From Rhizobium sp. EC-SD404 (GTDB taxonomy: Bacteria > Pseudomonadota > Alphaproteobacteria > Rhizobiales > Rhizobiaceae), in NCBI RefSeq assembly GCF_902498825.1, contig NZ_LR701459.1, forward strand, positions 3,886,661-3,950,660: 64,000 nucleotides of DNA. Direction: 5' to 3'. Position numbers and translations under genes: made by a program. Position 1 is the stretch's first letter; each line of letters starts with the position of its first letter. The notes beneath the pieces are model-generated. The model was not told where the DNA came from. It saw only the letters and a list, made by a program, of their open reading frames with translations, and searched no databases. Below, in pieces: positions 37,745 through 47,077 of this stretch.

Positions 37745-38668
37745 TCAAACGCCCATGCACCAGGCGATGATCGCCTTCTGCGCGTGCAGCCGGTTCTCCG
37801 CCTCGTCGAACACCACCGACTGGACACCATCGATGACGCCGTCGGTCACTTCCTCGCCTCGATGTGCCGGCAGGCAATGCATGAAGAGCGCTTCCGGGTT
37901 GGCTTCGGCCATCAGCGCCTCGTTCACCTGATAAGGATGGAACACGTTGTGGCCGCGCGCACGATGTTCCTGGCCCATGGAGAACCAGGTGTCGGTTACC
38001 ACGCAATCGGCGCCGCGCACCGCATCCATCGGATCGTTCGTCACATTGACAACGCCGCCATTGGCGCGGGCCCAATCGACATAGCGTGCCTCCGGCTCGG
38101 AGCCTTCCGGCACGGCCACATTCATCGTGAAGCCGAAACGGGCCGACGCCTCGATCAGCGAATGCAGCACGTTGTTGCCGTCGCCCGACCATGCGATCGT
38201 CTTGCCCTTGATAGGGCCCCGATGCTCCTCGAAGGTCAGGATGTCGGCCATGATCTGGCAGGGGTGGGTGTCGTCCGTCAACGCGTTGATCACGGGCACG
38301 GTCGCGTGTTCGGCCAGTTCCAGTAGGCGATTGTGTTCCGTCGTGCGGATCATGATGATGTCGACATAGCGCGACAGCACCTTGGCCGTATCGGCGATCG
38401 TCTCGGCGCGCCCGAGCTGCATCTCCGTGCCGGAGAGAAACAGCGTTTCCCCGCCAAGCTGGCGCATGCCGACATCGAAGGACACGCGGGTCCGCGTCGA
38501 CGGCTTCTCGAAGATCATGGCAAGCACTTTGCCAGCCAAGGGCTTATCGCCCCGGCCCGACTTCAAGGCATCCTTGGTGGTGCGCGCATTGTCGATGATG
38601 CCGCGAAGATCGTCCGCCGTGGTGGTCGACAGATCGATGAAATGGCGTGGCGTGCCGTTGGCGCCCAT
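37745..38668 (-). CDS. argF: Ornithine carbamoyltransferase
   Basis: 307 residues from the ATG at 38668 ([14 protein letters not shown]); the open frame continues far upstream inside argD and is not coding there. Carbamoyl phosphate-binding [15 protein letters not shown] (about 49), HPCQIMADI (about 131), ornithine-binding [10 protein letters not shown] and the catalytic [11 protein letters not shown] (about 267) are all present. It forms citrulline in arginine biosynthesis. It lies 29 bp after argD and about 70 bp before hslO. Confidence 0.95.
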   Translation of the reverse strand: MGANGTPRHFIDLSTTTADDLRGIIDNARTTKDALKSGRGDKPLAGKVLAMIFEKPSTRTRVSFDVGMRQLGGETLFLSGTEMQLGRAETIADTAKVLSRYVDIIMIRTTEHNRLLELAEHATVPVINALTDDTHPCQIMADILTFEEHRGPIKGKTIAWSGDGNNVLHSLIEASARFGFTMNVAVPEGSEPEARYVDWARANGGVVNVTNDPMDAVRGADCVVTDTWFSMGQEHRARGHNVFHPYQVNEALMAEANPEALFMHCLPAHRGEEVTDGVIDGVQSVVFDEAENRLHAQKAIIAWCMGV

Positions 38669-38697
38669 GGCGATGATCCCCGTGCCCCGGCCTGCTT

Positions 38698-39897
38698 TCA
38701 GGCGGAAATTGCCTGTTTGGATGAAGAAAGTTCGGAAGCGACCATGTCGATGCGCGACAGTCCTTCGCGCATTTCCTCGGCCGTGATGGTCAGAGGAGGG
38801 AGAAGGCGAACCACGTTGTCGCCCGCCGGTACCGACAGCATCTGATGTGCGCGAAGACCCGCGACCATCTCCGTGTTCGGCACGACGGTCTTCAGCCCGA
38901 GCATCAATCCGCGCCCACGGATTTCGGCGACCACATCGGGATAGCGGTCCTTGATCGCCTCGAGGCCCTGCTTTGCGACCAACGACAGGTCGCGCACGTG
39001 GTCCAAGAAGCCATCCGCCAGAATGACGTCGAGAACGGCGTTGCCGACCGCCATGGCGAGCGGATTGCCTCCATAAGTCGTGCCGTGGGTTCCTGGCACC
39101 ATACCCGCTGCCGCTTCGGACGTTGCCAGACAGACGCCGAGCGGGAACCCTCCGCCGATGCCTTTGGCGACGGCCATGATGTCCGGCGAAATTCCCGACC
39201 ATTCATGCGCGAAGAGCTTGCCCGTGCGGCCGACCCCTGACTGCACTTCGTCGAAGATCAGAAGCGTGCCGGTCTCGTCGCACAGCTCCCGCAACTGGCG
39301 CAGCCGCTCGTCGGAAACCGGCCTGACGCCGCCCTCGCCTTGCACGGGTTCGATGAGGATCGCTGCGGTGTCTTCCGTGACAGCCGCCTCGAGAGCCGCC
39401 CAATCATCGAATGGCACCTGGTCGAACCCTTCGACCTTGGGACCAAAGCCTTCGAGATATTTCGGCTGGCCGCCGGCTGCGATCGTCGCCAGCGTACGTC
39501 CGTGGAAGGCCCCCTCGAAGGTGACGATCCGGAACCGCTCGCTCTGCCCGCGGGAATGATGATAGCGGCGCGCAGTCTTGATGGCGCATTCCAGCGCCTC
39601 TGCGCCGGAATTCGTGAAGAACGCCCGATCCGCGAAGGTGGCGTCCGTCAGACGACGGGCGAGCCGCTCCTGACCCGGGATCTCATAGAGATTGGACAGG
39701 TGCCACAATTTGTCGGCCTGCTCCTTGAGCGCGGCGACGAGATGGGGGTGCGAGTGTCCGAGCGAATTCACGGCGATGCCGGCTGCAAAATCCAGATATC
39801 GCTTGCCGTCTTCGCTCGTCAGCCAGACGCCGTCGCCACGCTCGAAACGGAGCGGAGCGCGGTTGTAGGTCTCGAAAAGCGGCGACGCCGGTGCCAT
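38698..39897 (-). CDS. argD: Acetylornithine aminotransferase (class III PLP enzyme)
   Basis: 399 residues from the ATG at 39897 (MAPASPLF), with GGGAG ten bases upstream. The family pattern includes [17 protein letters not shown] (about 96), GAFHGRT (about 132), [20 protein letters not shown] (about 213-232, PLP Asp) and the PLP lysine in [13 protein letters not shown] (about 245). It makes N-acetylornithine in arginine synthesis. First gene of argD-argF-hslO, transcribed from a clear promoter at 40011-40039 with a hairpin at the predicted 5' end of the transcript. Confidence 0.94.
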   Translation of the reverse strand: MAPASPLFETYNRAPLRFERGDGVWLTSEDGKRYLDFAAGIAVNSLGHSHPHLVAALKEQADKLWHLSNLYEIPGQERLARRLTDATFADRAFFTNSGAEALECAIKTARRYHHSRGQSERFRIVTFEGAFHGRTLATIAAGGQPKYLEGFGPKVEGFDQVPFDDWAALEAAVTEDTAAILIEPVQGEGGVRPVSDERLRQLRELCDETGTLLIFDEVQSGVGRTGKLFAHEWSGISPDIMAVAKGIGGGFPLGVCLATSEAAAGMVPGTHGTTYGGNPLAMAVGNAVLDVILADGFLDHVRDLSLVAKQGLEAIKDRYPDVVAEIRGRGLMLGLKTVVPNTEMVAGLRAHQMLSVPAGDNVVRLLPPLTITAEEMREGLSRIDMVASELSSSKQAISA

Positions 39898-39987
39898 CTG
39901 GCGCAAACTCCCACTCAAGGCCGCATCCGCAAAGGTTCGGACGGTTCGCGTCGCAAACCTCAAGGACTGCGTCCTGAAAATTGAAAA

Positions 39988-40003
39988 GCCGCCCTGCGGC
40001 GGC
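39988..40003 (-). other. GC-rich hairpin with U-tract at the predicted 5' end of the argD mRNA
   Basis: GCCGCC (39988-39993) and GGCGGC (39998-40003) pair around CTGC; on the minus strand TTTTCAATTTTC follows. The predicted transcription start (about 40004) is at its edge, so it could protect or attenuate the mRNA. Confidence 0.6.
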
Positions 40004-40010
40004 CCGACGC

Positions 40011-40039
40011 ACTATCTTCATTTCGTCTGGCGCTGTCAA
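40011..40039 (-). promoter_or_regulatory. Sigma70-type promoter of argD-argF-hslO
   Basis: On the minus strand TTGACA (40039-40034), 17-bp spacer, GATAGT (40016-40011). It faces argD in the 397-bp argD-gcrA divergent region. Confidence 0.75.
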
Positions 40040-40111
40040 GAAAACGCCCCTTGTCCGACCGACACAGCAATTCGCTCAAATGCCCCCAAGTTGGGGAAAA
40101 CTCAAAAAAGC

Positions 40112-40147
40112 GAATCGCCTGATTCCCGGGACTCTTGTCACGGAGTC
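40112..40147. promoter_or_regulatory. Cluster of four GANTC (CcrM methylation) sites between argD and gcrA
   Basis: GAATC (40112), GATTC (40121), GACTC (40130) and GAGTC (40143) fall within 36 bp, one with each possible middle base. GANTC is methylated by CcrM in alphaproteobacteria and GcrA acts at methylated GANTC promoters. The cluster lies about 150 bp upstream of gcrA. Confidence 0.75.
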
Positions 40148-40294
40148 TGCCGACCATTAAGTTGAAATAACAGCACTAGACTGCATGCGGCGGACCTAGT
40201 CATCACACAGTATTAAGGCGACGCGGTTCCGTTGTACGACGGTCCGGCGCCGAGGGATTCTGCTGCGCCCTGCATCGAACTTGGAGTTGCGGCC

Positions 40295-40810
40295 ATGAAC
40301 TGGACCGACGAGCGCGTCGAAAAACTTACGAAGTTATGGGCCGATGGCCTGAGCGCGAGCCAGATAGCCGCACAATTGGGTGGCGTGACGCGAAATGCTG
40401 TCATCGGCAAAGTACATCGGCTGAACCTGCCGGGGCGCGCAAAATCCGGCGGAACACCTGCTCCACGTGCCAAGCGGCCCGCACCAGCCCCTCGCCCAGC
40501 CTCGAACTTCAACGCCCGTCCTGCTGCACCGCGGACGATTTCCCGCGGCGGCGCTGCTGCTGCGGTGCGTGAAGATGTCGCCATGGAAGCGCAGCCGCAG
40601 ACGCGTCCCGTCAGCGACGTCGTCGTACCGATCGCCAAGCGGTTGGCACTGACGGACCTGACGGAGCGCACATGCAAATGGCCGCTCGGAGACCCGATGC
40701 ACGAAGACTTCCACTTCTGCGGTCACGATTCAGGCGACAACACGCCCTACTGCAAATATCACGCTCGCCTGGCTTTCCAGGTCTCGGGCGAAAGGCGCCG
40801 GGCGCGCTGA
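40295..40810 (+). CDS. gcrA: Cell cycle regulator GcrA
   Basis: 171 residues from the ATG at 40295 (MNWTDERVEKL), with GGAG eight bases upstream. The N-terminal DNA-binding part reads WADGLSASQIAAQLGG and TRNAVIGKVHRLNLPGR (about 17-50). A Pro/Ala-rich linker follows, and the C-terminal CKWPLGDPMHEDFHFCGH region (about 127-145, Cys/His-rich) is the sigma-interacting domain of the family. GcrA works with RNA polymerase sigma70 at CcrM-methylated promoters to drive S-phase genes. Divergent from argD and convergent with phoB. Confidence 0.95.
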   Translation: MNWTDERVEKLTKLWADGLSASQIAAQLGGVTRNAVIGKVHRLNLPGRAKSGGTPAPRAKRPAPAPRPASNFNARPAAPRTISRGGAAAAVREDVAMEAQPQTRPVSDVVVPIAKRLALTDLTERTCKWPLGDPMHEDFHFCGHDSGDNTPYCKYHARLAFQVSGERRRAR

Positions 40811-40856
40811 TCGCGCGCCTCGTGTCCCATTTTCCGATGTGAGATGCGGAAGGCGC

Positions 40857-41540
40857 TCAGCCTTCCAAAGCGTAGCCGGCGCCCCGTACAGTGCGGATGA
40901 CGTCACGCATATTGGCGAGATTGATCGCCTTGCGCAGCCGGCCGACATGCACGTCTACCGTGCGCTCGTCGACATAGATGTCATGTCCCCAGACGCCGTC
41001 GAGCAACTGTGCACGCGAATAGACGCGACCGGGCGATGACATCAGAAATTCAAGCAGTTTGAATTCCGTTGGTCCGAGCCGGATTTCCCGGCCCTTGCGG
41101 TGCACGCGATGTGTGTCGCGATCGAGCGTGATGTCTCCGCTTTGAAGCATCGACGAGATGACTTCGGGCTTGGCACGCCGCAACATGGCTCGAACACGCG
41201 CCATCAGTTCCGGCGTGGAAAACGGCTTCACGACATAGTCGTCGGCACCGGTCGCAAGGCCGCGGATGCGTTCGCTCTCTTCGGCACGCGCCGTCAGCAT
41301 GATGATTGGCAGGCGTTCGGTTTCCGGCCGAGCCCGCAAGCGGCGACAGAGCTCGATGCCGGAGACGCCGGGCAGCATCCAGTCCAGAATGAGCAGGTCG
41401 GGAACGCGCTCCTTGAGCTGGATCTCGGCCTCGTCGCCGCGAAGAACGGTGTCGACCTTGTAGCCTTCCGCTTCCAGATTGTAGCGAAGAAGGACGCTCA
41501 GCGCTTCTTCGTCTTCGACGACCGTGATCCTCGGCAGCAT
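40857..41540 (-). CDS. phoB: Phosphate regulon response regulator PhoB
   Basis: 227 residues. Receiver domain: acidic pair EDEE (about 8-11), phospho-acceptor Asp in LLILDWMLPG (about 53), Thr in MLTARAE and Lys in DDYVVKPFSTPEL (about 105). C-terminal winged helix: RKGREIRLGPTEFKLLEFL and RTVDVHVGRLRKAI. It activates genes with Pho boxes on phosphate starvation. Last gene of the phoR-pstSCAB-phoU-phoB run, 16 bp after phoU. The candidate target site is at 47049-47077. Confidence 0.95.
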   Translation of the reverse strand: MLPRITVVEDEEALSVLLRYNLEAEGYKVDTVLRGDEAEIQLKERVPDLLILDWMLPGVSGIELCRRLRARPETERLPIIMLTARAEESERIRGLATGADDYVVKPFSTPELMARVRAMLRRAKPEVISSMLQSGDITLDRDTHRVHRKGREIRLGPTEFKLLEFLMSSPGRVYSRAQLLDGVWGHDIYVDERTVDVHVGRLRKAINLANMRDVIRTVRGAGYALEG

Positions 41541-41556
41541 CTCTGTGTCGTCTCCG

Positions 41557-42270
41557 TCAGTGGCCGTTGGCCATCACTGTCGCAGTCTTGTCGCCGCGCG
41601 GGCGTTCGCCGAGCAGCCTGTCGCCCGTCGCCATGTAGTAGATCGTCTCGGCGATGTTCGTCGCATGGTCGCCGATACGTTCGATGTTCTTGGCGCAGAA
41701 CAGGAGATGCGTGCAGGCCGAGATGTTGCGCGGATCTTCCATCATGTAGGTCAGCAACTCACGAAACAGCGACGTGTACATCGCATCGATTTCATCGTCG
41801 CGCTGGCGCACCTGATTTGCCGCCACAGCCGAGCGCGTCGAGTATGCATCGAGCACTTCCTTCAGCTGCGTCAGTGCCAGTTCGGACAGGTGCTCGAGCC
41901 CCCTGACCAACTGCTTCGGCTGGCCAGTGCCTTGAACGGCGACGACGCGCTTGGCGATGTTCTTGCCCATGTCACCAACGCGTTCCAGATCAGCCGCGAT
42001 ACGGATCGAGCCCATGACTTCGCGCAGATCGTGCGCCATCGGCTGGCGCTTCGCGATGACCATGATGGCACGCTCGTTGATGTCGCGTTCGGCGTCGTCG
42101 AGAATGATGTCCTCGGCAATGATCCGTTGAGCGTTGCCCGCGTCGGAATTGATGAGCGCGGCCACGGCATCGCCCACCATGCGTTCCGCGATGCCACCCA
42201 TCTCCGAGACCCGGCGCATCAGATATTTCAGTTCCTCGTCGAAGGACGAGACGATATGCGGATCGCTCAT
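41557..42270 (-). CDS. phoU: Phosphate signalling protein PhoU
   Basis: 237 residues from the ATG at 42270 (MSDPHIVSSF), with GGAGAG at a 5-base spacing; an upstream extension in the same frame lacks a ribosome site. Two PhoU repeats of three helices each are visible, each with the metal-binding E/D pattern: RDINERAIMVIAKRQP (about 62) and RQRDDEIDAMY (about 150). PhoU connects the Pst transporter to PhoR and dampens the Pho response when phosphate is sufficient. It lies between pstB and phoB. Confidence 0.94.
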   Translation of the reverse strand: MSDPHIVSSFDEELKYLMRRVSEMGGIAERMVGDAVAALINSDAGNAQRIIAEDIILDDAERDINERAIMVIAKRQPMAHDLREVMGSIRIAADLERVGDMGKNIAKRVVAVQGTGQPKQLVRGLEHLSELALTQLKEVLDAYSTRSAVAANQVRQRDDEIDAMYTSLFRELLTYMMEDPRNISACTHLLFCAKNIERIGDHATNIAETIYYMATGDRLLGERPRGDKTATVMANGH

Positions 42271-42298
42271 AGTTCTCTCCGTGGCCAGTGCCAGTTGG

Positions 42299-43150
42299 TC
42301 AGCCGAACCGGCCCGTGATGTAATCCTGGGTGCGCTTGTCGTGTGGGTTGCTGAATATGTCGTGCGTTTGCCCCTCCTCGACGAGAACACCGAGATGGAA
42401 GAACGCTGTGCGCTGCGACACACGCGCCGCTTGCTGCATCGAGTGCGTCACGATGACGATCGTATAGTTCTCGCGCAGCTCGTCGATGAGTTCCTCGACC
42501 CTGGCAGTCGCGATCGGGTCGAGCGCGGAGCATGGCTCGTCCATCAGGATCACTTCCGGATCGACAGCGATGGCACGCGCGATGCAAAGGCGCTGCTGTT
42601 GCCCGCCCGAAAGGCCAGTGCCTGGCTGATGAAGGCGATCCTTGACTTCTTCCCATAGACCGGCGCGACGCAGGCTCTGCTCGACCACCCGGTCAAGCTC
42701 GTCCTTGTTGCGCGTGCGGCCATGGATTTTCGGGCCATAGGCAACGTTGTCGTAGATGGACTTCGGAAACGGATTGGGTTTTTGAAACACCATGCCGATC
42801 CGAGACCGCAGAATTACCGGGTCGACCGACTTTGCATAGATATCGTTTCCGTCGATCAGAATGGTGCCTTCGACACGGCACCCATCGATCACATCATTCA
42901 TGCGGTTGAGGCAGCGCAGGAAGGTTGATTTACCGCAACCGGAAGGCCCGATGAATGCGGTGACTTCACGCTCGCCAATGTCGACCGACACATCCTTGAT
43001 CGCCTGTGCCTGATCGTAAAAGACCTTGACGTTCTCAGCGTGGATCTTGACCGGCTTGCGCTCGACCTGCGCCTTTACGTCGTGCATTGCGCCCGTGGCG
43101 ACTGGCCCGTTGCCCGCTGTCGCATGTGCTTCGCTGATGATATTGACCAT
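42299..43150 (-). CDS. pstB: Phosphate ABC transporter ATP-binding protein PstB
   Basis: 283 residues from the ATG at 43150; GTG at 43162, overlapping the pstA stop, is an alternative. Walker [10 protein letters not shown] (about 69), Q-loop [10 protein letters not shown], the ABC signature [14 protein letters not shown] (about 180) and Walker B VILMDEP (about 203) with SALDP are intact. The N-terminus is about 30 residues longer than the E. coli protein. It energises high-affinity phosphate import. Confidence 0.95.
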   Translation of the reverse strand: MVNIISEAHATAGNGPVATGAMHDVKAQVERKPVKIHAENVKVFYDQAQAIKDVSVDIGEREVTAFIGPSGCGKSTFLRCLNRMNDVIDGCRVEGTILIDGNDIYAKSVDPVILRSRIGMVFQKPNPFPKSIYDNVAYGPKIHGRTRNKDELDRVVEQSLRRAGLWEEVKDRLHQPGTGLSGGQQQRLCIARAIAVDPEVILMDEPCSALDPIATARVEELIDELRENYTIVIVTHSMQQAARVSQRTAFFHLGVLVEEGQTHDIFSNPHDKRTQDYITGRFG

Positions 43151-43155
43151 GTGAC

Positions 43156-44445
43156 TTACCACCGTGTTTCGAGACGTTTGCGCAGGTAGATCGCGATGCC
43201 GTTCATGAAGACCATGAAGCCGAGCAGCACAAGAATGCCCGCTGATGTACGCGCCGTGAAGCCGCGCTCTGGGCTATCGGCCCAGATGTAAATTTGCGTC
43301 GGCAGAGCCGTGGAAGGGCTCAACATGCCATCCGGCGCAGCGGTGATGAAAGCGTTCATCCCGATAAGCAGCAGGGGGGCGGTCTCGCCGAGTGCCTGCG
43401 CCATGCCGATGATCGTTCCCGTGAGAATGCCGGGCATTGCCAAGGGTAGCACGTGATGTGTGACCACCTGAAGGCGCGACGCCCCGACTCCAAGTGCCGC
43501 CTGACGGATCGACGGTGGAACGGCCTTTAACGCGGCGCGCGTAGCGATGATGATCGTCGGCAGGGTCATCAACGCAAGCACCATGCCGCCGACGAGCGGC
43601 ACAGATCGCGGAAACCCGAAAAACTGGATGAAAAGGGCGAGACCCAGAAGACCGAAAACGATTGAGGGAACCGCCGCCAGATTGTTGATGTTCACCTCGA
43701 TCAGGTCGGTCCATCGATTTTTAGGCGCGAATTCCTCGAGATAAACAGCCGCTGCAATCCCGAGGGGAAAGCTCAGAAGGAAGCACACGAGCAAGGCATA
43801 GAAGGACCCCCAAAGGGCGCCCTTCAAGCCGGCAAGCTCCGGAAAGCGGCTATCCGCCTGCGTGAAAAGCGCAGCGTTGAATGGCGTGGAAACACGCCCC
43901 TCCAGCCGCAGATCGTTGAAGAGCTCGATCTGCCGATCGTTGATCCGGCGAAACTGCTCCGGCGTCGCTTCGGAGATCTCGCCCTTTTCCAACTGATCGA
44001 AATTGTCGGAGGCTGGCACGGCGAGCATGATCGTTTGGCCGGCCAGCGTCGGGTCCATCAAGACGCGGTCCCGCACGACCAATTCCGCACCGCTCGACAG
44101 GATGCTCAATGCCAATCGCTCGTCGTCTTCGGCCAGGCCATCAAACGAAGAAAGCCAGCCTTCGCTCACGACCTCCCGAAAATTGGTCGCCCGAATGTTG
44201 GCTGGGTCCACATCTTCCGGAATGGTGACCTCGAGCGAGACATGGGTCTGCGAGAACGCCTGGTAGCCATTGCTGACCATCGTCCAAAGAAGCATGCCGA
44301 GCACGCCAACCGCGATGACAATCGCAGCGATGCCGTAGAATTTGAGACGGCCGCCTTTGGCATGACGCCTGCGCAATCTAGCCGCAAGTTCCTTGCTGCG
44401 ATCTTCCGGTAGGCCGGTGGCGGCGCGTGGTGCGAGATCAGTCAT
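43156..44445 (-). CDS. pstA: Phosphate ABC transporter permease PstA
   Basis: 429 residues from the ATG at 44445 (MTDLAPRA). One N-terminal helix (about 39-61) is followed by a large periplasmic insert of about 150 residues, then the five-helix permease core with the EAA-type loop [22 protein letters not shown] (about 312-333, split). The long insert is typical of alphaproteobacterial PstA and absent from the shorter E. coli protein. The start overlaps the end of pstC by 8 bp. Confidence 0.93.
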   Translation of the reverse strand: MTDLAPRAATGLPEDRSKELAARLRRRHAKGGRLKFYGIAAIVIAVGVLGMLLWTMVSNGYQAFSQTHVSLEVTIPEDVDPANIRATNFREVVSEGWLSSFDGLAEDDERLALSILSSGAELVVRDRVLMDPTLAGQTIMLAVPASDNFDQLEKGEISEATPEQFRRINDRQIELFNDLRLEGRVSTPFNAALFTQADSRFPELAGLKGALWGSFYALLVCFLLSFPLGIAAAVYLEEFAPKNRWTDLIEVNINNLAAVPSIVFGLLGLALFIQFFGFPRSVPLVGGMVLALMTLPTIIIATRAALKAVPPSIRQAALGVGASRLQVVTHHVLPLAMPGILTGTIIGMAQALGETAPLLLIGMNAFITAAPDGMLSPSTALPTQIYIWADSPERGFTARTSAGILVLLGFMVFMNGIAIYLRKRLETRW

Positions 44446-45811
44446 AGCGTTCCTGATACTTTTTGACGAACGACAGTGCGATGACATTGAGACAGAGCGT
44501 GGTCAGGAAGAGGACCATGCCGAGCCCAAAGGCTGCGAGCGTCTTGGGATTGTCAAAGGACGTATCGCCGATCAACAAGGTGACGATCTGAACCGTAATG
44601 GTCGTCACCCCTTCCAGCGGATTGAGCGTGAGCCGTGCAATGAGGCCCGCCGCCATGACCACGATCATCGTTTCCCCGATCGCGCGGCTAACAGCGAGCA
44701 AAACGCCACCCACAATGCCCGGCAACGCGGCTGGCAGCAGGACCTTGGTGACTGTCTCCGCGCGGGTCGCTCCCATGGCGAGAGAAGCATCCCTCAACGA
44801 CCGCGGGACCGCGGTAATGGCATCGTCGGCAAACGATGAAATGAACGGAATGATCATGATGCCCATGACGCCACCGGCCGCTAAGGCAGAGTTTGAGGCG
44901 ACGTCGAGACCGATCGACTGCCCGGCATTCCGAACCATCGGCGCGACTGTCAGGATCGCGAAAAATCCGTAAACGATCGTCGGGATGCCAGCCAGTATTT
45001 CCAATACCGGTTTGATCGTGGACCGAACATTGGGCGATGCGAACTCAGCCATATAGATCGCCGACATCAAGCCGATCGGTATGGCGACCAGCATCGCAAT
45101 CGCCGAGATGAGGATCGTGCCCCAGAAAACCGGCACGGCTCCAAAGGCACCGGCGCCAGCGATCTGATCGGCACGGATCGGAATTTGCGGCTCCCAACTC
45201 AAGCCGAAGAGAAATTCGTGGATCGGAACGAGCGAAAAGAAGCGCAGGCTCTCGAAGAGAAGAGAGAAAAAGATGCCCGCCGTTGTCATAACCGCTACGA
45301 CCGAAGCAGCAATCATCAAGTTGATCGTGATCCGCTCAACCGTGTTTCGGGCGCGAAACTCCGGAGCGATCGATCGATAGGCCAGCACCGCGCAGAGAAC
45401 GGCGACGCCCAGCACGACGCCGTAAAGGAGCCAGTTGAAAATGCCGTAAAGCGCCAGCAGGTATTCTGCCGCATCCCGCATATATTGCTCAGGCTCGCCA
45501 AACGTCCGGCCCGATAGGACCTGCAACACTTCGCGCATGAGCGTGGACGCGTCAGCCCCGCTGCGCGCCTCCTGAGGGAGCGAACCGACGACCAGCGATC
45601 GAATGATAGCGTCGTCAAATGCGATCCAGACAAGCATCAGCAGAATCGCCGGAAGGAGTGCCGCCATGGCGACAAACGCGCCGGAATATTGCGGACGAGA
45701 GTGCAATTCGATCGATCCGCCGGCCTGCGCCTGAACGGCGCGCGCCTTACCGAGAAAGAAGCCGATTGCGCTGACGAGCAGGATCAACCCGGTCAATGTC
45801 AGTACGGTCAT
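44438..45811 (-). CDS. pstC: Phosphate ABC transporter permease PstC
   Basis: 457 residues, longer than the E. coli protein because of an N-terminal membrane helix pair and a periplasmic insert before the core. The permease core contains PIGLMSAIYMAEFASPN and the EAA-type loop AVPRSLRDASLAMGATRAE (about 332-350). With PstA it forms the membrane channel of the high-affinity phosphate importer. Located 97 bp after pstS, behind a terminator-like hairpin, so it is probably expressed at a lower level than pstS. Confidence 0.94.
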   Translation of the reverse strand: MTVLTLTGLILLVSAIGFFLGKARAVQAQAGGSIELHSRPQYSGAFVAMAALLPAILLMLVWIAFDDAIIRSLVVGSLPQEARSGADASTLMREVLQVLSGRTFGEPEQYMRDAAEYLLALYGIFNWLLYGVVLGVAVLCAVLAYRSIAPEFRARNTVERITINLMIAASVVAVMTTAGIFFSLLFESLRFFSLVPIHEFLFGLSWEPQIPIRADQIAGAGAFGAVPVFWGTILISAIAMLVAIPIGLMSAIYMAEFASPNVRSTIKPVLEILAGIPTIVYGFFAILTVAPMVRNAGQSIGLDVASNSALAAGGVMGIMIIPFISSFADDAITAVPRSLRDASLAMGATRAETVTKVLLPAALPGIVGGVLLAVSRAIGETMIVVMAAGLIARLTLNPLEGVTTITVQIVTLLIGDTSFDNPKTLAAFGLGMVLFLTTLCLNVIALSFVKKYQERYD

Positions 45812-45852
45812 GGTGGCGAGGACTCCCAGCCGGCTGGCGTCTCATCGTTAGG

Positions 45853-45888
45853 AAAAAGGCGCCCGGCATCACAAGGATGCCGAACGCC
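45853..45888 (-). terminator. Terminator or attenuator between pstS and pstC
   Basis: On the minus strand GGCG-TTCGGCATC (45888-45876) pairs with GATGCCGG-GCGCC (45870-45858, two G-U pairs) around a 5-base loop, followed by TTTTT (45857-45853). Partial read-through would make PstS far more abundant than the membrane parts. Confidence 0.8.
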
Positions 45889-45907
45889 CTGGAAATTGAC
45901 CGTCCGA

Positions 45908-46945
45908 TTAGTCGGCGTAACGGTCCATGTGGGTGCCTTCGGTCGCCGCCGTGCGAACTTCTTCGCGGCGCTCGTCGTTGGCCGGCACAAGGCCGCGCTC
46001 GACAAGGTAACCGTCCGGACCCATCGATTCTTCGGAAACGTATTCGGTGACGAACTCGTTCAGGCCGGGAATCGCATCACGGTGTGCGTTCTTCACGTAG
46101 AAGAACAGCGGGCGAGCAACGCCGTAGGAACCGTCGCCGATGGTCTCGGGGGAAGGCTCGACACCTTCGATCGTAACGGCCTGAAGCGTGTCCTGGTTCT
46201 CGTAAAGGAACGAGTAGCCGAAGATGCCTACAGCTGCCGGGTTGCCCTGAAGGCGCTGGACGATCAGGTTGTCATTCTCGCCAGCTTCGACGAACGGGCC
46301 ATCCTGACGCATGCGCGAGCAGGTCTCTTCCATCGCGTCTTCTTCGAGAGCGGCGATCGCTTCGAACCCTTCACAACCTTCGAGCATGACGAGCTCGACA
46401 AAAGCGTCACGGGTGCCCGACGTCGGGGGAGGACCGAATGCTTCGATCGCGACGTCCGGGAGCGACGGATCGATTTCCGACCAGTTCATGTAAGGATTGT
46501 CGACGATCTCGCCATCGACTTCAACCTGGGCGGCAAGCGCCTGGAAAATCTGCGCCTTCGTCAGATCGAAAGCTTCACCTTCGCGGCTGATGGCGATCGA
46601 CAGGCCGTCAGAGCCGATCTGCACTTCGCTGATGCTGTCGACGCCGTTCTCGATGCAGAGGTCGTACTCGGATTCAGTCATCGCACGCGATGCGCCCGTG
46701 ATGTCCGGGAACTCTTCGCCGACGCCGCCGCAGAAGATCTGCATGCCGCCGCCCGTGCCGGTGGACTCCAGAACCGGAGCAGCAAAGTCGGTCGTGTTAC
46801 CGAACTGCTCGACGACGGCCTGGGTGTACGGGAAAACCGTCGAGGAACCGACGATCGAAATCTGCTCGCGTGTTTGTGCTACGGCGTAGCCGGCAAATGC
46901 CGTGGATGCCACGAGGGCAGCGACGGAAATCTTAAGAGCGTTCAT
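45908..46945 (-). CDS. pstS: Phosphate-binding periplasmic protein PstS
   Basis: 345 residues with a clear signal peptide (residues 1-23, cut after AVA). The phosphate-binding loop ISIVGSSTVFPYTQ (about 29-42) and the ESTGTGGGMQIFCGG stretch (about 60) are seen, plus EDAMEETCSRM (a probable disulfide). It delivers phosphate to PstCAB. Preceded by a three-half-site Pho box at 47049-47077, so phosphate-starvation induction is expected. Confidence 0.94.
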   Translation of the reverse strand: MNALKISVAALVASTAFAGYAVAQTREQISIVGSSTVFPYTQAVVEQFGNTTDFAAPVLESTGTGGGMQIFCGGVGEEFPDITGASRAMTESEYDLCIENGVDSISEVQIGSDGLSIAISREGEAFDLTKAQIFQALAAQVEVDGEIVDNPYMNWSEIDPSLPDVAIEAFGPPPTSGTRDAFVELVMLEGCEGFEAIAALEEDAMEETCSRMRQDGPFVEAGENDNLIVQRLQGNPAAVGIFGYSFLYENQDTLQAVTIEGVEPSPETIGDGSYGVARPLFFYVKNAHRDAIPGLNEFVTEYVSEESMGPDGYLVERGLVPANDERREEVRTAATEGTHMDRYAD

Positions 46946-47048
46946 GGATGTCTCCCGCTTATTAGCTCTTTGAATGGGCGTCCCGAAGGCCGCCTGTGGG
47001 TGCCCCTTGAGGACGTGGACGTTCTAGCACCCCGCCGACAGACCTTTT

Positions 47049-47077
47049 ATGACAAGAGCGTAACAGGTTTATGACAC
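47049..47077 (-). promoter_or_regulatory. Pho box with three 11-bp-phased half-sites, overlapping the phoR stop codon
   Basis: On the minus strand TGTCAT (47076-47071), TGTTAC (47065-47060) and TGTCAT (47054-47049) are spaced exactly 11 bp. The first two units with flanks match the rhizobial Pho consensus at about 15 of 18 positions. The last codons of phoR, including TAA at 47071-47069, lie inside it. Confidence 0.85.

Noticed and set aside
40158..40172. TTAA-N7-TAAC upstream of gcrA as a CtrA box
   Set aside because: The second half matches the consensus at only two of four positions.
40801..40820. GGCGCGC/GCGCGCC palindrome between gcrA and phoB
   Set aside because: Overlaps the gcrA stop codon and has no T-run on either strand; could be chance in GC-rich DNA.
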